A stretch of 64,000 nt of DNA from NCBI GenBank assembly GCA_013397115.1, contig VWZW01002332.1:1-64000 (forward strand), in the 5' to 3' direction. Below are positions 36,772 to 48,848 of the stretch, in pieces (the stretch's first letter is position 1; every line of letters begins with the position of its first letter). The notes below the pieces were generated by a model, which was not told the DNA's origin, did not search any database, and worked only from the letters and a program-made list of their open reading frames with translations. The position numbers were made by a program, and so were the translations under genes. This DNA is from Edolisoma coerulescens. Taxonomy: Eukaryota > Chordata > Aves > Passeriformes > Campephagidae.

Positions 36772-37195
36772 TCAGAGAATCATGACACTATGTAGGTTGA
36801 AAGGGTCCTCCAGAGGTGGTGTAGTCCAATAACTACTCAGAGCAGGTCTGCCTGACGCAGCTTGCTCAGATCCTTCTCCTGAATTACTGCAAGGGTGGAA
36901 GTTCCTGTGAAACCTCTGCCAGTGACAAACTATACTCACAACAAAACCATTTTTCCATATATCCAAACAGTTTCCAAATTTTCAACTCGAGTTCATTGCC
37001 TCTCCTCTCACTGAGCACCACTTAGAAGAATCCTTCTCTACATCCCCTCATCAGGGCTTAAGAAAGGAGTAACCTCTTTCCTTTACTTTTCTTCTTAAGG
37101 TTGAAGAAAACAATTTCTCTCAACCACTTCTTATATTTCACACTCTCCTGTGTCTCCTCTCTCTTGGCAGCCCATTGTACTGGACTTGCTGGTCA
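36772..37195 (-). mobile_element. CR1 LINE 3' region, minus strand
   Basis: It starts with an eroded octamer (agagaatcatgacac) then tgtaggttgaaagggtcctc and ccagaggtggtgtagtccaa, the reverse complement of the CR1 3' end. Further right, cattgcctctcctctcactg and the cagggcttaag... / tctctcttggcagcccattg words follow CR1 order. Truncated at about 37195; no ORF2 protein fragment is preserved. Confidence 0.8.
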
Positions 37196-37756
37196 TTGCC
37201 TTGATAAGAGAAGTCAAAGTAGTTTAGCAAGGCAGATTGGTGAGATATGGACTGGATAAGTGTATGACAAAGCAGGTATGGGATTGGCCAGACAGCTGTT
37301 TATAGGGTGGCCATCAGCCATATTGCTCTCCTGACAAATAGTGACTCATGGCATCACACGAATGTGACTTTCCTAAAAACTGTGCCAGCAAGAGAAATGT
37401 GTTCTTCTCTTTCTAGATATCCCACAGTTCTGCCTATGTAGAAGCTTCCTTGGTGTTAGGAAGGAGGCCTGCCTGTATCAGGGGTAGGCACTGCAGCTAT
37501 GTCTGCACAGAAGGGGAGTTCTTGGCGTAAGACAGAGGACCAGAAATCTGCCTGGCTCAGAGCTGTGTTCCTCTGTATCCCAGAGATGGCCATTGACTCC
37601 TGATGTTTGGAGAAAGGATGGAGTGGCTTTCTGCAGCTGAGTATGGATGCATGCTCTGACAATAAGCAATGGATCACTAGTTTTGTGTGTCAAAGAACAG
37701 TGTCTGTGACAAAACAAGGACCACTCAAAGGTCTCTGCCACGTTTCCAGAACAGTA
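37196..37756. other. Unassigned DNA between two CR1 fragments
   Basis: About 0.56 kb, somewhat less AT-rich than its surroundings. Open frames on both strands here (up to 87 codons) have no known motif. I see no repeat family. Confidence 0.45.
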
Positions 37757-37907
37757 GAACAGGTTTATCAGAGAAGTTGTGGAGTCTCTATCTCCCCTGA
37801 ATCAGCGAGGGCCTCAGCAACCTGTTCCAGCTGACACTCTTTTGCACAGGGGTGATGTAATGAACCGCCTTAGAGATCCCTTATAACATCATCCATTCTG
37901 TAATTCT
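37757..37907 (+). mobile_element. CR1 LINE 3' end, plus strand
   Basis: cagagaagttgtggagtctc, cagcaacctgttccagctga, the ttgcacaggggtgatgtaatg word, ccttagagatcccttataac and the terminal attctgtaattctg octamers follow the CR1 3' end in sense orientation. It faces the opposite way to the CR1 at 36772-37195, so it is a separate insertion. Confidence 0.8.
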
Positions 37908-40140
37908 GGGTTTCTATGTGGTTGCCTTGGATATATCTCCCTGACAGAGATTTGGGGTTTTTTCCATCCATGGTGAATAAACTTCTGGTGCTTCAATCAT
38001 TTGCATCATAGTGAAAGGCACATGTCTTGCACGCATTTATCATAGAGCTAGGCAGAAATGGGTTTCAGTGCAGGAATAAAGGTTTGAGCAAGAAACCAGA
38101 ACCAGTGTATGCTGGTGCCATGGAATTGACTAAGCCAAAAATTAAGCTCTGTGTAGAGAATTGTATTTTAAAAAAATGGCTCTATGAGTGCCTGCAGTGC
38201 GCCTCTGGCTTTGCCTGAAATAGTGATGATATTGCAGGTATTTGATTCTATGCTATGATTATTGCACAGGTGAGAAACTAATATTGCAATCAAAATGATT
38301 CAATTATAGGAAAGAAGCCGTAATTATTTTACTGATCATCACAGAAGTTTATTGTAGAAACTTTAAAATGACTATTTGACAGATTGTTTTCTGCATGCTG
38401 TGATACTAGAGGAGTTCTGGCCATTTCAAAAGTAGGACTAAAGTTCTGATTATGTAAAAAATGTGGACAGCTGTCATGGAGTTGTTGTCAGAATCAAAGG
38501 AGGAGTGCTAATCAGATCAGAGCAAAAATATTAATGTGATGATTTTGATTGCCTGATACAAAAATAGAACCTTCAGATGACCATGAAACTGAAAAGAGTG
38601 AAAGGTTAATACCTCAAGAATACGCTTGTTCCCTTCAGTTCTACAAATGATTACAGAACAAGCAGAACTTCTTTAGTTTTCTATCCTCGTAGAATATGGT
38701 AAATCAGTAACATGAAAACATTAGGTCTAATTGATTACAGCTGTGCAACTGAAGACATTAGGTGCTAGCTAATAGCACTAAAAAATCAAGTCATATTATA
38801 CATTCAGAGATGCATAGATTTTGCTGAACACAAGGCGCTGCTAATAACTTTAACCTGATTATGTGATTAGGATACACACTGAGGAACTAGCCAATTAAAA
38901 TAACCAGGCAGAAAAATTCATTATAAAGTATATAAAAGGCAAATTCAATATATAAAAATAGACCTTTATAATTTTTATAATAGTAGGTTTTCTTTTTGCA
39001 TTTTGGCTGTTGAATTTTCAGAGATAAGGGGATACAGTTCACCATTTATAGGAAATATGGAGATATTTGATATAATCAAAGAGGAAAAGAGCTCCACCTA
39101 AAAAGGTCAAATATAGCTACCTAATGACAAATTCAACCCTGAAACAAGGTCCATGGCCAGACCAGGACTTTCAGAGAGTGACTGTTGATCAGTCAATACT
39201 AATACAAATTGGGAAACAATGACCCAGAGTTGACAACCCTGTGAAACCTGCCAGTGACTGCAAGGAACATCTACCTGGAGAAGGAAAATATATTATAACA
39301 TCTACTGACAAGTGCTGTTAAATCATTATTGAGGTGCTGTTTCTAAATAACAGGTTACAGTCCATGAATTTCTTCTTTTTGGGTTGTTATTGGCTTAGTT
39401 TATGCTTTAACTATCCATTGCTGATTTATTTTTGTTAACTAGGGATATGGAAAAAAAATTGATTTAAACTTTCAGCTATGAAGTTATTGCCAGAAGTTGT
39501 TTAAACATTCTGAAATGACAAGGGCAGTGTAAGAAGTAGTTCTGTTAGCAGAATACTACATCATGAGAGTATTTATTAAAAAAGAAAGCCCTAACATAAT
39601 AATATTAATTCATAAAGATTCTTCTTGTCTAACAAACATGTGCATCTATGCTATGCTAGTCAGAGCATTTAAAAGTTGTAGAAATATTATGTTGCAATAT
39701 TTTCCAAAGCAAATATAACCAGAGTGCATGAATTGCCACAGAGTCTTGTTAACATCTTGGTCAAAGGTAATGTACAAACCCAAGTGATCCATCCTCTGCA
39801 ATGAAGAACAAAAAAACAATAGGAGACTGTTGCCTGTGCAGAGAGACTAAGGCTGTATAAAGGTGTTTCATCCTGTTGATATGAAGGCAAATCTGAAGTG
39901 CTGGAAAACATACATGGATCAAGTTGACTATGTTAGAAATTAATTCCATATTTTCCAGAAGTTCAGACAAATGACTATTAACTTCCTGTAGGGACCAGAG
40001 AATAGACATTTGTTTCTTATTGTTAAATAGAAGAGTCACTGAACAAGAAGTACAAGAAATAAATGCACAATGATTATCTACAGTTTATCAGAAATACTGT
40101 GTAGAATCAGAAAACCATAGTATATAGAATATTGATTTCA
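37908..40140. other. AT-rich non-coding DNA, nothing recognised
   Basis: No gene or repeat recognised. The part at 38690-38890 is rich in TAAT/ATTA-type words (homeodomain-like sites), which is expected by chance in AT-rich DNA. Confidence 0.5.
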
Positions 40141-40493
40141 GAGAGTCACACAATCCCAGAATCACAGAAAAGTTGAATTTGTAAAGAACCTTCAGAAGTC
40201 ATCTGGTCCAACTCCCGAGCTACAGCAGGGTCACCTAGAGCTGGTTGTCCAGGACCACATCCAGAAGCTTTTGAATATCTCCAAAGAGGGAGACTCCACA
40301 ACCTCTCTGTGACACCTGTACCAGTGCTCAGTCACCCTCACAGTAAAAAGGTGTTATCAGATGATCGGAGAGAACCTCTTGCTTTTCAGGTGGTGCCCAT
40401 TGCCTCTGGTCCTGTCACAGAGCACCACTGAAACAAGCCTGGCTCTACCCTCTGTAATCAGGTCCCCCATTTTCTTGAGCAATGAGCCCATAT

Positions 40494-40760
40494 TTATTCA
40501 GGCTTCCTTTTGTCATCTCTATTCTTCTTGTTGGATTTGACATGCCTGAAAAGGTTCAGTTCCATTTGGACTTTAACATTTCTAACTTTATTTCTGGATT
40601 CAACCCTACTTATCCTAGACAGAGCTTTCATGCACTCCAGCTGGCCTCTCACAAAAAGGGCAACTATCCCTCCTTGTATTCCTTTTTTGCCCTTCTTAAT
40701 GAGCCTGTATCCCTTCATTGCAATACTCCAGTCATGGGAACCATCCCGCAAAGTCTCCAA
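40494..40760 (-). pseudogene. CR1 ORF2 endonuclease/linker fragment (dead, internally deleted)
   Basis: The 88-residue frame reads DGSHDWSIAMKGYRLIKKGK, then IVALFVRGQLECMK, then QMELNLFRHVKSNKK. The first two match the CR1 apurinic-like endonuclease (ETWWD-SHDW--A--GY-LFR--R-GRRGGGVALYV---LEC-E). The last matches the linker before the RT (K-QMEL-LARDVK-NKKGFYRYI). In a complete ORF2 these are well over 100 residues apart, so an in-frame deletion has fused them. The 142-codon frame on the opposite strand (40482-40910) is a shadow. Confidence 0.8.
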
Positions 40761-40783
40761 GACCCCAACATGACAAAAGCCCT

Positions 40784-40828
40784 GCTTTGTTTATTCTCCA
40801 TGCTGCCTGCATTAGTATACAGGCACCT
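40784..40828 (-). pseudogene. Start of CR1 endonuclease domain (dead)
   Basis: Translated on the minus strand this gives RCLYTNAGSMENKQ, the conserved beginning of the CR1 endonuclease (LRCLYTNA-S--NKQEEL). It is separated from the SHDW block by a deletion and frameshift. Confidence 0.8.
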
Positions 40829-41025
40829 CAGTGAGCCATCCCAAGTTGAGTTCCTGGAAAGCATTGGGAGATCTCCCCAGAACGGTGCTTTTTGGACACT
40901 TCCGTTTTGATGTGCATATGCTTTCTTGTCATGTCAGCCCATGCCCTTTACCTGTTGATCCTGTCCATAGGTGTCTTGCAGTGCTGCTAGTTGCTCTTGC
41001 CTTCATCCTTAGTTTAAGTTGTTAA

Positions 41026-44000
41026 CTCTTTCTACCCAGCTGCAGAAAGAAATCTCCATACATAATATAGGTTACAAATAAGGAGGCAGAACATTTGCAG
41101 TTAGAATACCTGATAGTTGGATACTTGAAGAGATGAAATACTATGAATCTAATGTGAAAAGTATGGTGTGATTTTTACAAACTTTCCTGTTACATATCAC
41201 TATAGCTCCTGTAGCACATTTTAATTCAAATGAAATATTTAAGACATATGTCAACCATTCCATTTGAAGAACGTAAATAAATCCATTCTCTGATATTCTT
41301 TCAGAGGTTATTTTCTGTAGATATGCTTCAGCTCTACAAGTTGTCTTTGAATCACAAAGCTGGGATCAAAACTAGCAAAACAGAACAATAACGAACCTGA
41401 CATTTTGTCTCAGTTAATTTGCAAACTTTCCAGGATCCTGACAACACACAGACTGAGAGTCAGCTCATACAATTACAGCCACTGGGCTAGGCTTTCACTG
41501 GTCTTCAAGATAAAGTCCTCTTTCTAACATACAACAGTTTTAGGGATTATAAGGATAGCTTAAAAAAGAAAAAAACCAAACCAAAAACATATCCCTATCC
41601 TACCTGGGTCTTTATTTGGCTGCCACTTTCTAGTGAGTCCTAAGCAACTTCAAATCTCTGTTAAATTCAGGACATATATAAGGCCTTACAGAAGTCAGCT
41701 GTGTGCCTGTCCTCCTTTAAAACATGACAGAATAATAGTACACAGCAGTCCGGGTTATGCAGAGGCTGGAGCCATTCCATTTCCAATAACCTTTGCAGGT
41801 CCCCAACCTCCCTCTGATTAATTACTGAATTAATGATTAAAAGTATCTCCTATTAAATAAATTCAAAGTGTGTTCACCTCTACCTAACCAAAATATCATG
41901 CAGCAGCAAAAACAGTTTGCAAGAGAAGCAAAGAGTCACACTTCACAGGAGAAAAGATTCTTGACAAACAATTAGTGTGGCTATCTTTTAATCCTATATT
42001 TATCATCTTTTCATCCTATATTTATGATCTTTTCCCTTTTGCACACAGCTTCAAGACTATTTTCCAGCCATATCGCCTAAAAATGTATGTTCTTATATAA
42101 TTTCATACACAACTACTTAGACCTTGTAACCTTCTTCTTTCAGTGCCTACTCTTGGAGCATCCTTGTTCCAAGCTCTCCAAATCAACTAAATTGAACAGC
42201 ATTTCAGCCCAAACTGTGTTTCAAACCAAGAATTACAACAACAGCTCACCACTGATTCTCCCCTGCTCAGGGAAGATGTCATATTAAACATCATGGGGAT
42301 CAAACAAGCACACAGCAGTAGAACACTGATCATCCAAGCCATAATAGTTCTGCCATTCAACACCAGTAAAGCTTGAGAAATCCTGAAAAGTGTGAGCATT
42401 TAGACAAACACCAAGCTGTTTTCGAAAAGTGCACATGTAATTCTGAAATGATCCTGAAGGCCATTGTCATGGGTACATAAACACTGAATCTGACCAGCAA
42501 AGTCAGAGTCTCTGTAAACTTCCTGGGTCATGAGACATCAATATCTTTCAACCACTGTGACAGTAGTCTCCCCTTCAATATTTCAACCCCATGTGGGACT
42601 GAAGTACAACTAACATTCTGAGTAATTAAAAAAAACAAAAATCCCAATTGCCCTGTCTCACCCTCAGACACGACCAGACAGAACCAGCATACAAGGATAA
42701 ACAGTAGATTGTGTAAGACGAAGAAACAGAGGAGAAAATGTTAATCACTTGAGTAGGCTATATATTCAGACATAAAAACTCTTCGAGTACACAGGTTTCT
42801 TCTTGCATTCTTCCCATTCTAGAACAGACGACACATACTTCTTGTTACAATTAGTGGATCTCAACCCATGAATATGCTACACTTTTTTTTTTTTGGCCAT
42901 TGAAATCTCTCCTGCAGTATTGATGCATTCATTAGAGGAGTGTTATTCTGCTATAGAAGTTGCAAACTTTGTCTATCCAATATTTTATCTCTTTTATTCT
43001 GCTAGAATATCTTTATAGTTTCTAAAAACTGTTCCTTAAAAAACCGTTCACTTTAAGTCCTTTGTCAGTACATAAGTGTGTTCATTACAATAGTTTTAAA
43101 AAGAACAGCTGTGGGGTTTTGCTACTGAGCACGAGTGACCTTACCTTAAGAATAGGATAAAGTATTACAGGCATGTTGAAGTATTCATATTTCAATGGCT
43201 AAAGGAACAAGATCCAAAATACAAGGGAAATTAAAAATAGCTTATGATATATGTGTACTGCTTCACTGCTGGTCACCTTTTGTACAAATATGATCTCCAT
43301 TATCAAATCAAATCCACATTGGTCCAAAATCTACATAAATAGCGATAAAAGACAGTTACTGAAAAAGGCTATTTCCTTTAACTCACTTCTTTATTTCAGA
43401 CTGGTTAATGGCATTGTAAGAAGCAGTACTTAGATAATTTTTATTTGTAAGTAATTTATATATGCAACCTGTTAGAAATAAAACTTTCTGATAGTGCCCA
43501 TAAAAGTTGAATTAGTAACAGATAGCACTACACTAATGTCTGCGATTTAATGTAGCTCCTTAATTGGATACTACTACAGCAGCTGACATTCTGAAAATCC
43601 TAGAATTCAAATTACTTTGGCAAAATTTCAACTCCATAAGCTCACTACTTAGACCGTATACATAATCTCTATACTGATGTAAATCCAAAAGTCAAAGAAC
43701 TTCCAATCTTAGAAGTGCCCCTAGATAAAGATACTTTGTCACAAACTTCTGTTTTATTAAAGATATAGCTTTATTATTTTGGGAACTTATATTGCCAACA
43801 TTAATACAATGAAGATGTAATCAAATTGCATTGTAACTCATGGATTATATTTTAAACTAAGAATAAAATTAATGCCAAATCATTTACATTGGTTTGTATT
43901 TCAACCTCTCCTCCCTAAATAATCTCTAAACAATTGCATTGTTAATTTTTAATACTTTGTGGTTAATTATTCACTTTCAGAGATAAGTAAAAACTAAAAA

Positions 44001-44631
44001 AAGAAGTTAAAACAATTTTTCAAACATTTTTCTCTTGTTATTAATGCAGTTAATTTTTGGTATTATAGGTTAAGGACTGAGACATCAATGAGTTTATAAA
44101 AGGTCTTGGTGAGAAATTGTGGACATACAATTATTTTTGGTAAAATATACTGATGTTTTAATCAGCAATAATCACAAAGGAAGATGAAAATTACAAATCT
44201 AAATATTACATTTTTCTGAATAGCTCTGAAAAGCTGACCAATTCAAATATAAACCCACACAGCACGGGCAGGAAGATGGGTGGGGTCTTAGGTAATGGAA
44301 TAATTTCTTCCCAACGGTTAACTTCTATGATGCCTCTTATCAAGACTTTGGTAAGGGTAGCAACAGATTGCAGACAAAATAAAAATATAGCAAAGGCTTA
44401 GATTTAGGCCCAAATGAGGCATAAAAACGTAGTATAAAAAAATAAAATCACAAGTAGGGAAGTTGAGAAACTTGTGAGGAAATACCAATCTATTAGTTGT
44501 GTTAGAAAAGTTTGGAGGATGAACACTTGTGGTGGCCATATCAAGATGTAAGGCCTCTGGAAACAGCTCTTTACAAGCAGGGTTTCACTGAATGGAAAAA
44601 TAAAGTGGATTGTACAATAATTTCTGGACAT
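41026..44631. other. AT-rich non-coding DNA, nothing recognised
   Basis: About 3.6 kb with no gene or transposable element that I recognise. It contains one small tandem repeat (41983-42036). Confidence 0.5.
41983..42036. repeat. Tandem repeat, 22-bp period, about 2.4 copies
   Basis: The unit atcttttmatcctatatttat begins at 41983, 42005 and (partial) 42027. Confidence 0.85.
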
Positions 44632-44985
44632 GAAATCATGGAATAATTTAGTTTGGAAAAGACCTCTAAGATCACTGAGTACAACTGTTAACCCAGCACC
44701 ATCATGTTCACCACTAAATCACCTCCCTAACTGCCACATTCACAAGCTTTTTTTTAATTTCCAGGAATGATGACTCCGCGTCTTTGTTGGGTAGACTGTT
44801 CCAATGCTCAGCCACCCTTTTTCAGTGAAGACTTTTTTCCTAATATCCAATCTAACCTCCCCTGGCACAATTAAAAACCATTTTGTCTGGTCCTGTAACT
44901 TGTTACCTGGGAGAAGAGGCTGACCCCCACCTGGCTACACCCTAAGGGATCCATTAATGAGATACTGGGTTACCCTTGCCTTCTA
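44632..44985 (-). mobile_element. CR1 LINE 3' region, minus strand
   Basis: gaaatcatggaataatttag, ttggaaaagacctctaagat, the taacccagcaccatcatg / ccactaaatcac words, gttccaatgctcagccaccc and ggtcctgtaacttgttacct follow the CR1 3' UTR in reverse complement. It ends close to the start of LTR D; whether CR1 is truncated there by itself or by the LTR is not resolved. Confidence 0.88.
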
Positions 44986-44994
44986 GTGTGGTTT

Positions 44995-45499
44995 GTAACA
45001 AAGCCAAGTCCCTGTGGCTGTGCTGCCACGATATCAGGATGCCGTCAGCAGCTCTGCCAGGGCGGCTGCTTGGGGCGGCGCATGGGACTGGATGCAGGAA
45101 GCCCAGGGTATTGCGCTACGCCCTGGCCACAGCAGGAACACACACAAAAGTGGTCAAGAACGTAGCTTCCACTCAAGGGCTTCCCCCAGGCTGGTGGGAG
45201 ACGCGCCAGCAGAGACAAAGGCGAAGAGAAGCGATCTACTGCTTGGACTCCAGAGAGTCTAACCATCCGATGGTTGCAAGAGTAGTGAGATGAGGTACCA
45301 GGAAGTTACAGGCATTTTTATACTGGGACACAGGGAGGCGGGGGGAGGGGTACAATCCAATAGGGAAAGGGAACATGGGAGGGATCAACAGGGAAACAGC
45401 CAGTGAGGATGGAACTGGGGAGGGATTACAGACAACCAATGGGGAGCTGAAGGCAGGGCTGCAAGGAGGCTGTGGGAACTCGCAATTCATGATGCTACA
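44995..45499 (-). mobile_element. Solo LTR (family D), minus strand
   Basis: Bounded by TGTAAC at 44995 and GCTACA at 45499, i.e. inverted TGTARC termini. On the minus strand it has TATAAAAA at 45315-45322 about 180 bp inside, U3 sequence rich in C with two inverted CCAAT boxes (plus-strand ccaat near 45356 and 45436), and a GC-rich R/U5 half. GC content is far above the flanks. I see no poly-A signal of AATAAA type and no target duplication, so boundaries may be off by several bases. The family was not recognised; open frames on either strand inside it are shadows. Confidence 0.65.
45315..45322 (-). promoter_or_regulatory. TATA box of LTR D
   Basis: tttttata on the plus strand reads TATAAAAA on the minus strand, with upstream CCAAT-containing C-rich U3 sequence. 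Confidence 0.55.
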
Positions 45500-46500
45500 A
45501 GTCCCCTTTCTAGAGACCTTTCAGTGTTTTGGGCTTTTTTTAATTACTATTCCTTCTGACTTTACAGAGTGTAGTTAATATTATTTAGTGCCTCTACATA
45601 CACCTCACTGCAGTAATTACATAGAACTGACATAGCTATAAACACAAATTCTCAGAATTCAGATACCTTTCCCCACGAATGATTAAAATAGATGAAAAGA
45701 GTCCTGCTTGTAATCACTGTGACAAAAGATGTAGCATTGTTGATGCTTCAACCATATTGTCAAGGGAAGTCATCTTAAAAAGAGGGAGGAAAAAACCCTT
45801 CTACATTGTCACATACTCAGTAGATGTAAATATCAATCTGTACTTCAAGAGGCATAAAGAAAAAAAAATAAAATCACAAAAATGCTTTACATGTTTTTCA
45901 AGAATGGATTGAATAAGGATCCCAGGGGAAGGATTTTGGGATCTGTGAAAAATGATGGTCATGCTTTAAATGCCTGTGACAGTTGGGACTGGTTTCCATT
46001 TATGAAATAGGTTTTTGTATATGTTGAAATTGAGAGAGATGTGGGGGCACGGTGTGGGAAAAAGAAAGAACAGCAGAAGGGACTTCAGAACAGAAGGGAT
46101 GGCAGCATACAAAACATACAAAACTTCAATTGAATGGATAGCACTCAGGTCCTTATGCCAGTCCTAAAAGAGGAATATTAAACTGCCCCTTATTACCCAG
46201 GTGCTGGGTAAAAAACAAGAAATAGCAAAAAATAATTAAAATTGCTACTTTGGAGAATATTCTACTCTTAAGAAATTACACCTTCTGTAATGTCCAGGAA
46301 AGTGCATAGTGCATAAAAGAGAGAATTGCTTAATAAAGTTTTCATTAAAATTAATGCAGGTGAAGCCCTAATATGCATGATTCAGACCTGCCATCTAGCA
46401 ATCATAGCTTAATAACTTTATATTTGAGCTATCTGTGCTATGTCTTGGCATTTGATCCATGACAAGTGCAAGGAAACATAATAAAAGAAGTATGGTAATC

Positions 46501-46524
46501 TTGCCTTTGCCTTGCCTTGCCTTA
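46501..46524. repeat. (TTGCC)n microsatellite
   Basis: About four to five ttgcc units. Confidence 0.8.
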
Positions 46525-46732
46525 TGTCTGAAGCATACACAAAGACAGCTATAAAACAATGTAAAGTTTCTTTACCACACTGCTGTGGTAATTTCATTGT
46601 GAAGCTGAGCCTTAAAACAAGTAATCTGCAAAATGTAGAACCTTCTTTATGTTTGAAAATTTCAGGGTTTTGCCCCATAACCAGAAATGTAGACAAAATG
46701 ACCCACTCCTGCTCACACTCCCATTTTCTCCT

Positions 46733-46751
46733 GCCCCCACCCCCACCCCCC
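46733..46751. repeat. C-rich tract (three runs of 5-6 C)
   Basis: C5-A-C5-A-C6 on the plus strand, so three long G runs on the minus strand. Only three runs are present, so a G-quadruplex would need to split a run. Confidence 0.8.
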
Positions 46752-47809
46752 AAAAATTAATGGACAGAGATACAGAGTTAGTTATCAGAAAGAGAAAGAT
46801 TAAATATGCTTGCAAAAATATTAGAAGTTAGTTATCTTTCCTGATGATTGTAGCCCAAACTGGCTTTCTCAGTCAGCTCTGAGAAAATTCTTTCCTTGAT
46901 GTTGAGTACTTTTGTCCTTGAGAGCTATCTGGTCACAGGTCAATTGCTTGTGTTAGACCGAATAGGATGGGTTCCCCAGAGCTATGCATGCTTTTAGAGG
47001 CTCAAAATTCAAGCTTCTTCATTCTCTGCATTCATGAGATTCAGGTTATTCCTGTTGGGTTTAATTTCTTTCCTAAGAATGCAATTTCTTCTATCTAAAA
47101 AAAAGTATCTTCTTGAAGATGTTATCTCTTTGCAATTATATCATGATTGCTGAAATTGGTTATTGTGTCCCCATAGTGTCTTGCAGTAAGACCAGGAAAC
47201 TACTCAGATACTATGTATTATAACTACAGAGTTCCAGTATTCCTCTTAAACTGCTTGTTTAATCAATGAAAATAAATTTAGTCTGATCTAAATTTTGTCG
47301 CGATCTGTGCTGAGAATGTGCTTCCTACACCACATCTTGGAAAATCTGGGTTCAAAAAATTATCTCATCCCTTGAGGTTAGATTCACTGTGGGAATGTCA
47401 TTTTAAAATTCCAAAGCTTCAGTTTTAGACGTCCTATTACTTAAAAGTTTTCTTAACCCCAAGTATTAGGCCTGGATCTCCTAAGGAATGTAAGAATTTT
47501 AACATACCTTCAGGCAAGTGCTCCCCAGGGTGTTCTTCAAATGCCTAAACTAAGCAATTAAGTTTTTTATATTGTGCATGTTACACAGATAGAAACCAAG
47601 GAATGGGATTTACTCAGTATGAAGATTACAGTCTTTATCTAAGCTAACCTAGAAAAAACAAACACTGGAAATAAATATATCCAAGGAAAATATGGTAGAA
47701 GTGGGATTTATATCCAAATATTCACTTGAACATTTGAGAAGAGGAATGGATTCAAAAATTTTCACTGAGTGTGCTTCTTTGCACAGCTTTACTTTCTTTA
47801 TAAAACTTC

Positions 47810-47931
47810 ATCTTTACCCCTAAGTTTTCGGTTTTTGTTCTTCCAATTCTCTTTACCATCTTGCTGCTGGAGAAAAGAGCAAGCAGCTTGGTGGGTGCTT
47901 AGCTTCCAGCCAGGGTCAAAACACCACAGTG
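47810..47931 (+). mobile_element. Degraded 3' end of an ERVL-like LTR (family B type)
   Basis: gcagcttggtgggtgcttag and cttccagccagggtcaaaac followed by acca resemble the 3' end of LTR B (compare 22345-22384: ggctttgacaggtgcctggtg...ccaaccca). Only about 120 bp can be followed and it is heavily diverged, so the call is tentative. Confidence 0.4.
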
Positions 47932-48766
47932 ATTCATTAAAATACTTCTCAATATTAAAGAACTAAGGCATGCATATATTCAATCTTAACTGCATACAAA
48001 CTAGAAAAAAAGAAAGCAAAACAAAAAAAAAAACCCAGGCCTGCATAAGAAAACCCTGTTAAAATCACTGGTGATGTCACATAAGCTATTACTGAATATA
48101 AGATTGTATTAGGTGACAGGTAACTTTTCCTGCAGAAAAGAGAAAGCCTGCTAGAGGATAATATAGCACCACATGCAAATTCTATATGACTTTGAAGAGT
48201 TATGAGCAAGGACATGCTCTCAAAACAATGGACAGATCAACTTGTTTAATCATTTGAGAAGTTTATTGATTAAGGCACAAAGACAAGTTGGACACCTCTG
48301 AGAAAGGGTGACCGATATATTTGTACAGGTCTGTTAGATGAAGGACTCTTTGCTTGTATTTATGTCCTACTACTCCAGACTCATAAATGATTACCACCTG
48401 TGTACAGCCAAATCCACTGGTCACGTACTTGGATTAGCTAAACAAATATAATTTGAAAGAGATTCTTCATTTATGTGTTTGATGATATCAATAAATCAAA
48501 AATACATGAGAACACTCCTGAGGTATTTAAATCATGGTATTTTTCCTTTCTAAAGGTGGCTGTCTCCAGAGGGTAATTAATCTCATCTTAAAATGACCAT
48601 CTAGAATAAGTGGATCAAGGAGGCCTCTAAAAATGTAGAAGTACATATGCTTCTTTTGTGACTACAGGAGAGACTGCCAAAGGAGGAAATTTCCTCCAGC
48701 AGGTAGACAGACCACTACCTAGAAACCTACTTCTCTGCTTTGGTTGTTTTAAAAACTTACGGTTAT

Positions 48767-48848
48767 CACATAGGTTTCTAAATGAGTTTCTTTGAACAGT
48801 CTGTTTTCACATAGGTTTCTAAGTGAGTTTCTTTGAACAATCAGTTTG
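48767..48848. repeat. Two-copy tandem duplication, 41-bp period
   Basis: cacataggtttctaa followed by gagtttctttgaaca occurs at 48767 and 48808 with one or two differences. Confidence 0.85.

Larger units (their letters stand above)
40141..41025 (-). mobile_element. CR1 LINE with preserved ORF2 start and large internal deletions, minus strand
   Basis: The 3' end (40141-40470) shows octamer remnants (cagaatcacagaa), gtcatctggtccaactcccg, cacctagagctggttgtcc, gagactccacaacctctctg and attgcctctggtcctgtcac. Immediately upstream in element sense lies ORF2 linker sequence, then endonuclease sequence (40494-40760), then the start of the endonuclease domain (40784-40828) and further 5' sequence to about 41025. 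The reverse transcriptase and much of the endonuclease are absent. All pieces are in the same orientation and the correct order, so one internally deleted element is the simplest reading. Confidence 0.78.

Noticed and set aside
40482..40910. 142-codon plus-strand open frame
   Set aside because: It is the shadow of CR1 ORF2 endonuclease/linker sequence that is recognisable on the minus strand.
45679..45912. 77-codon frame with CDKRC-like cysteines resembling part of a zinc finger
   Set aside because: The spacing does not complete a C2H2 or other zinc-binding pattern and the remainder is lysine-rich low-complexity translation.
46733..46751. G-quadruplex on the minus strand
   Set aside because: Only three long G runs are present; a four-run motif would need an internally split run, so the evidence is weak.
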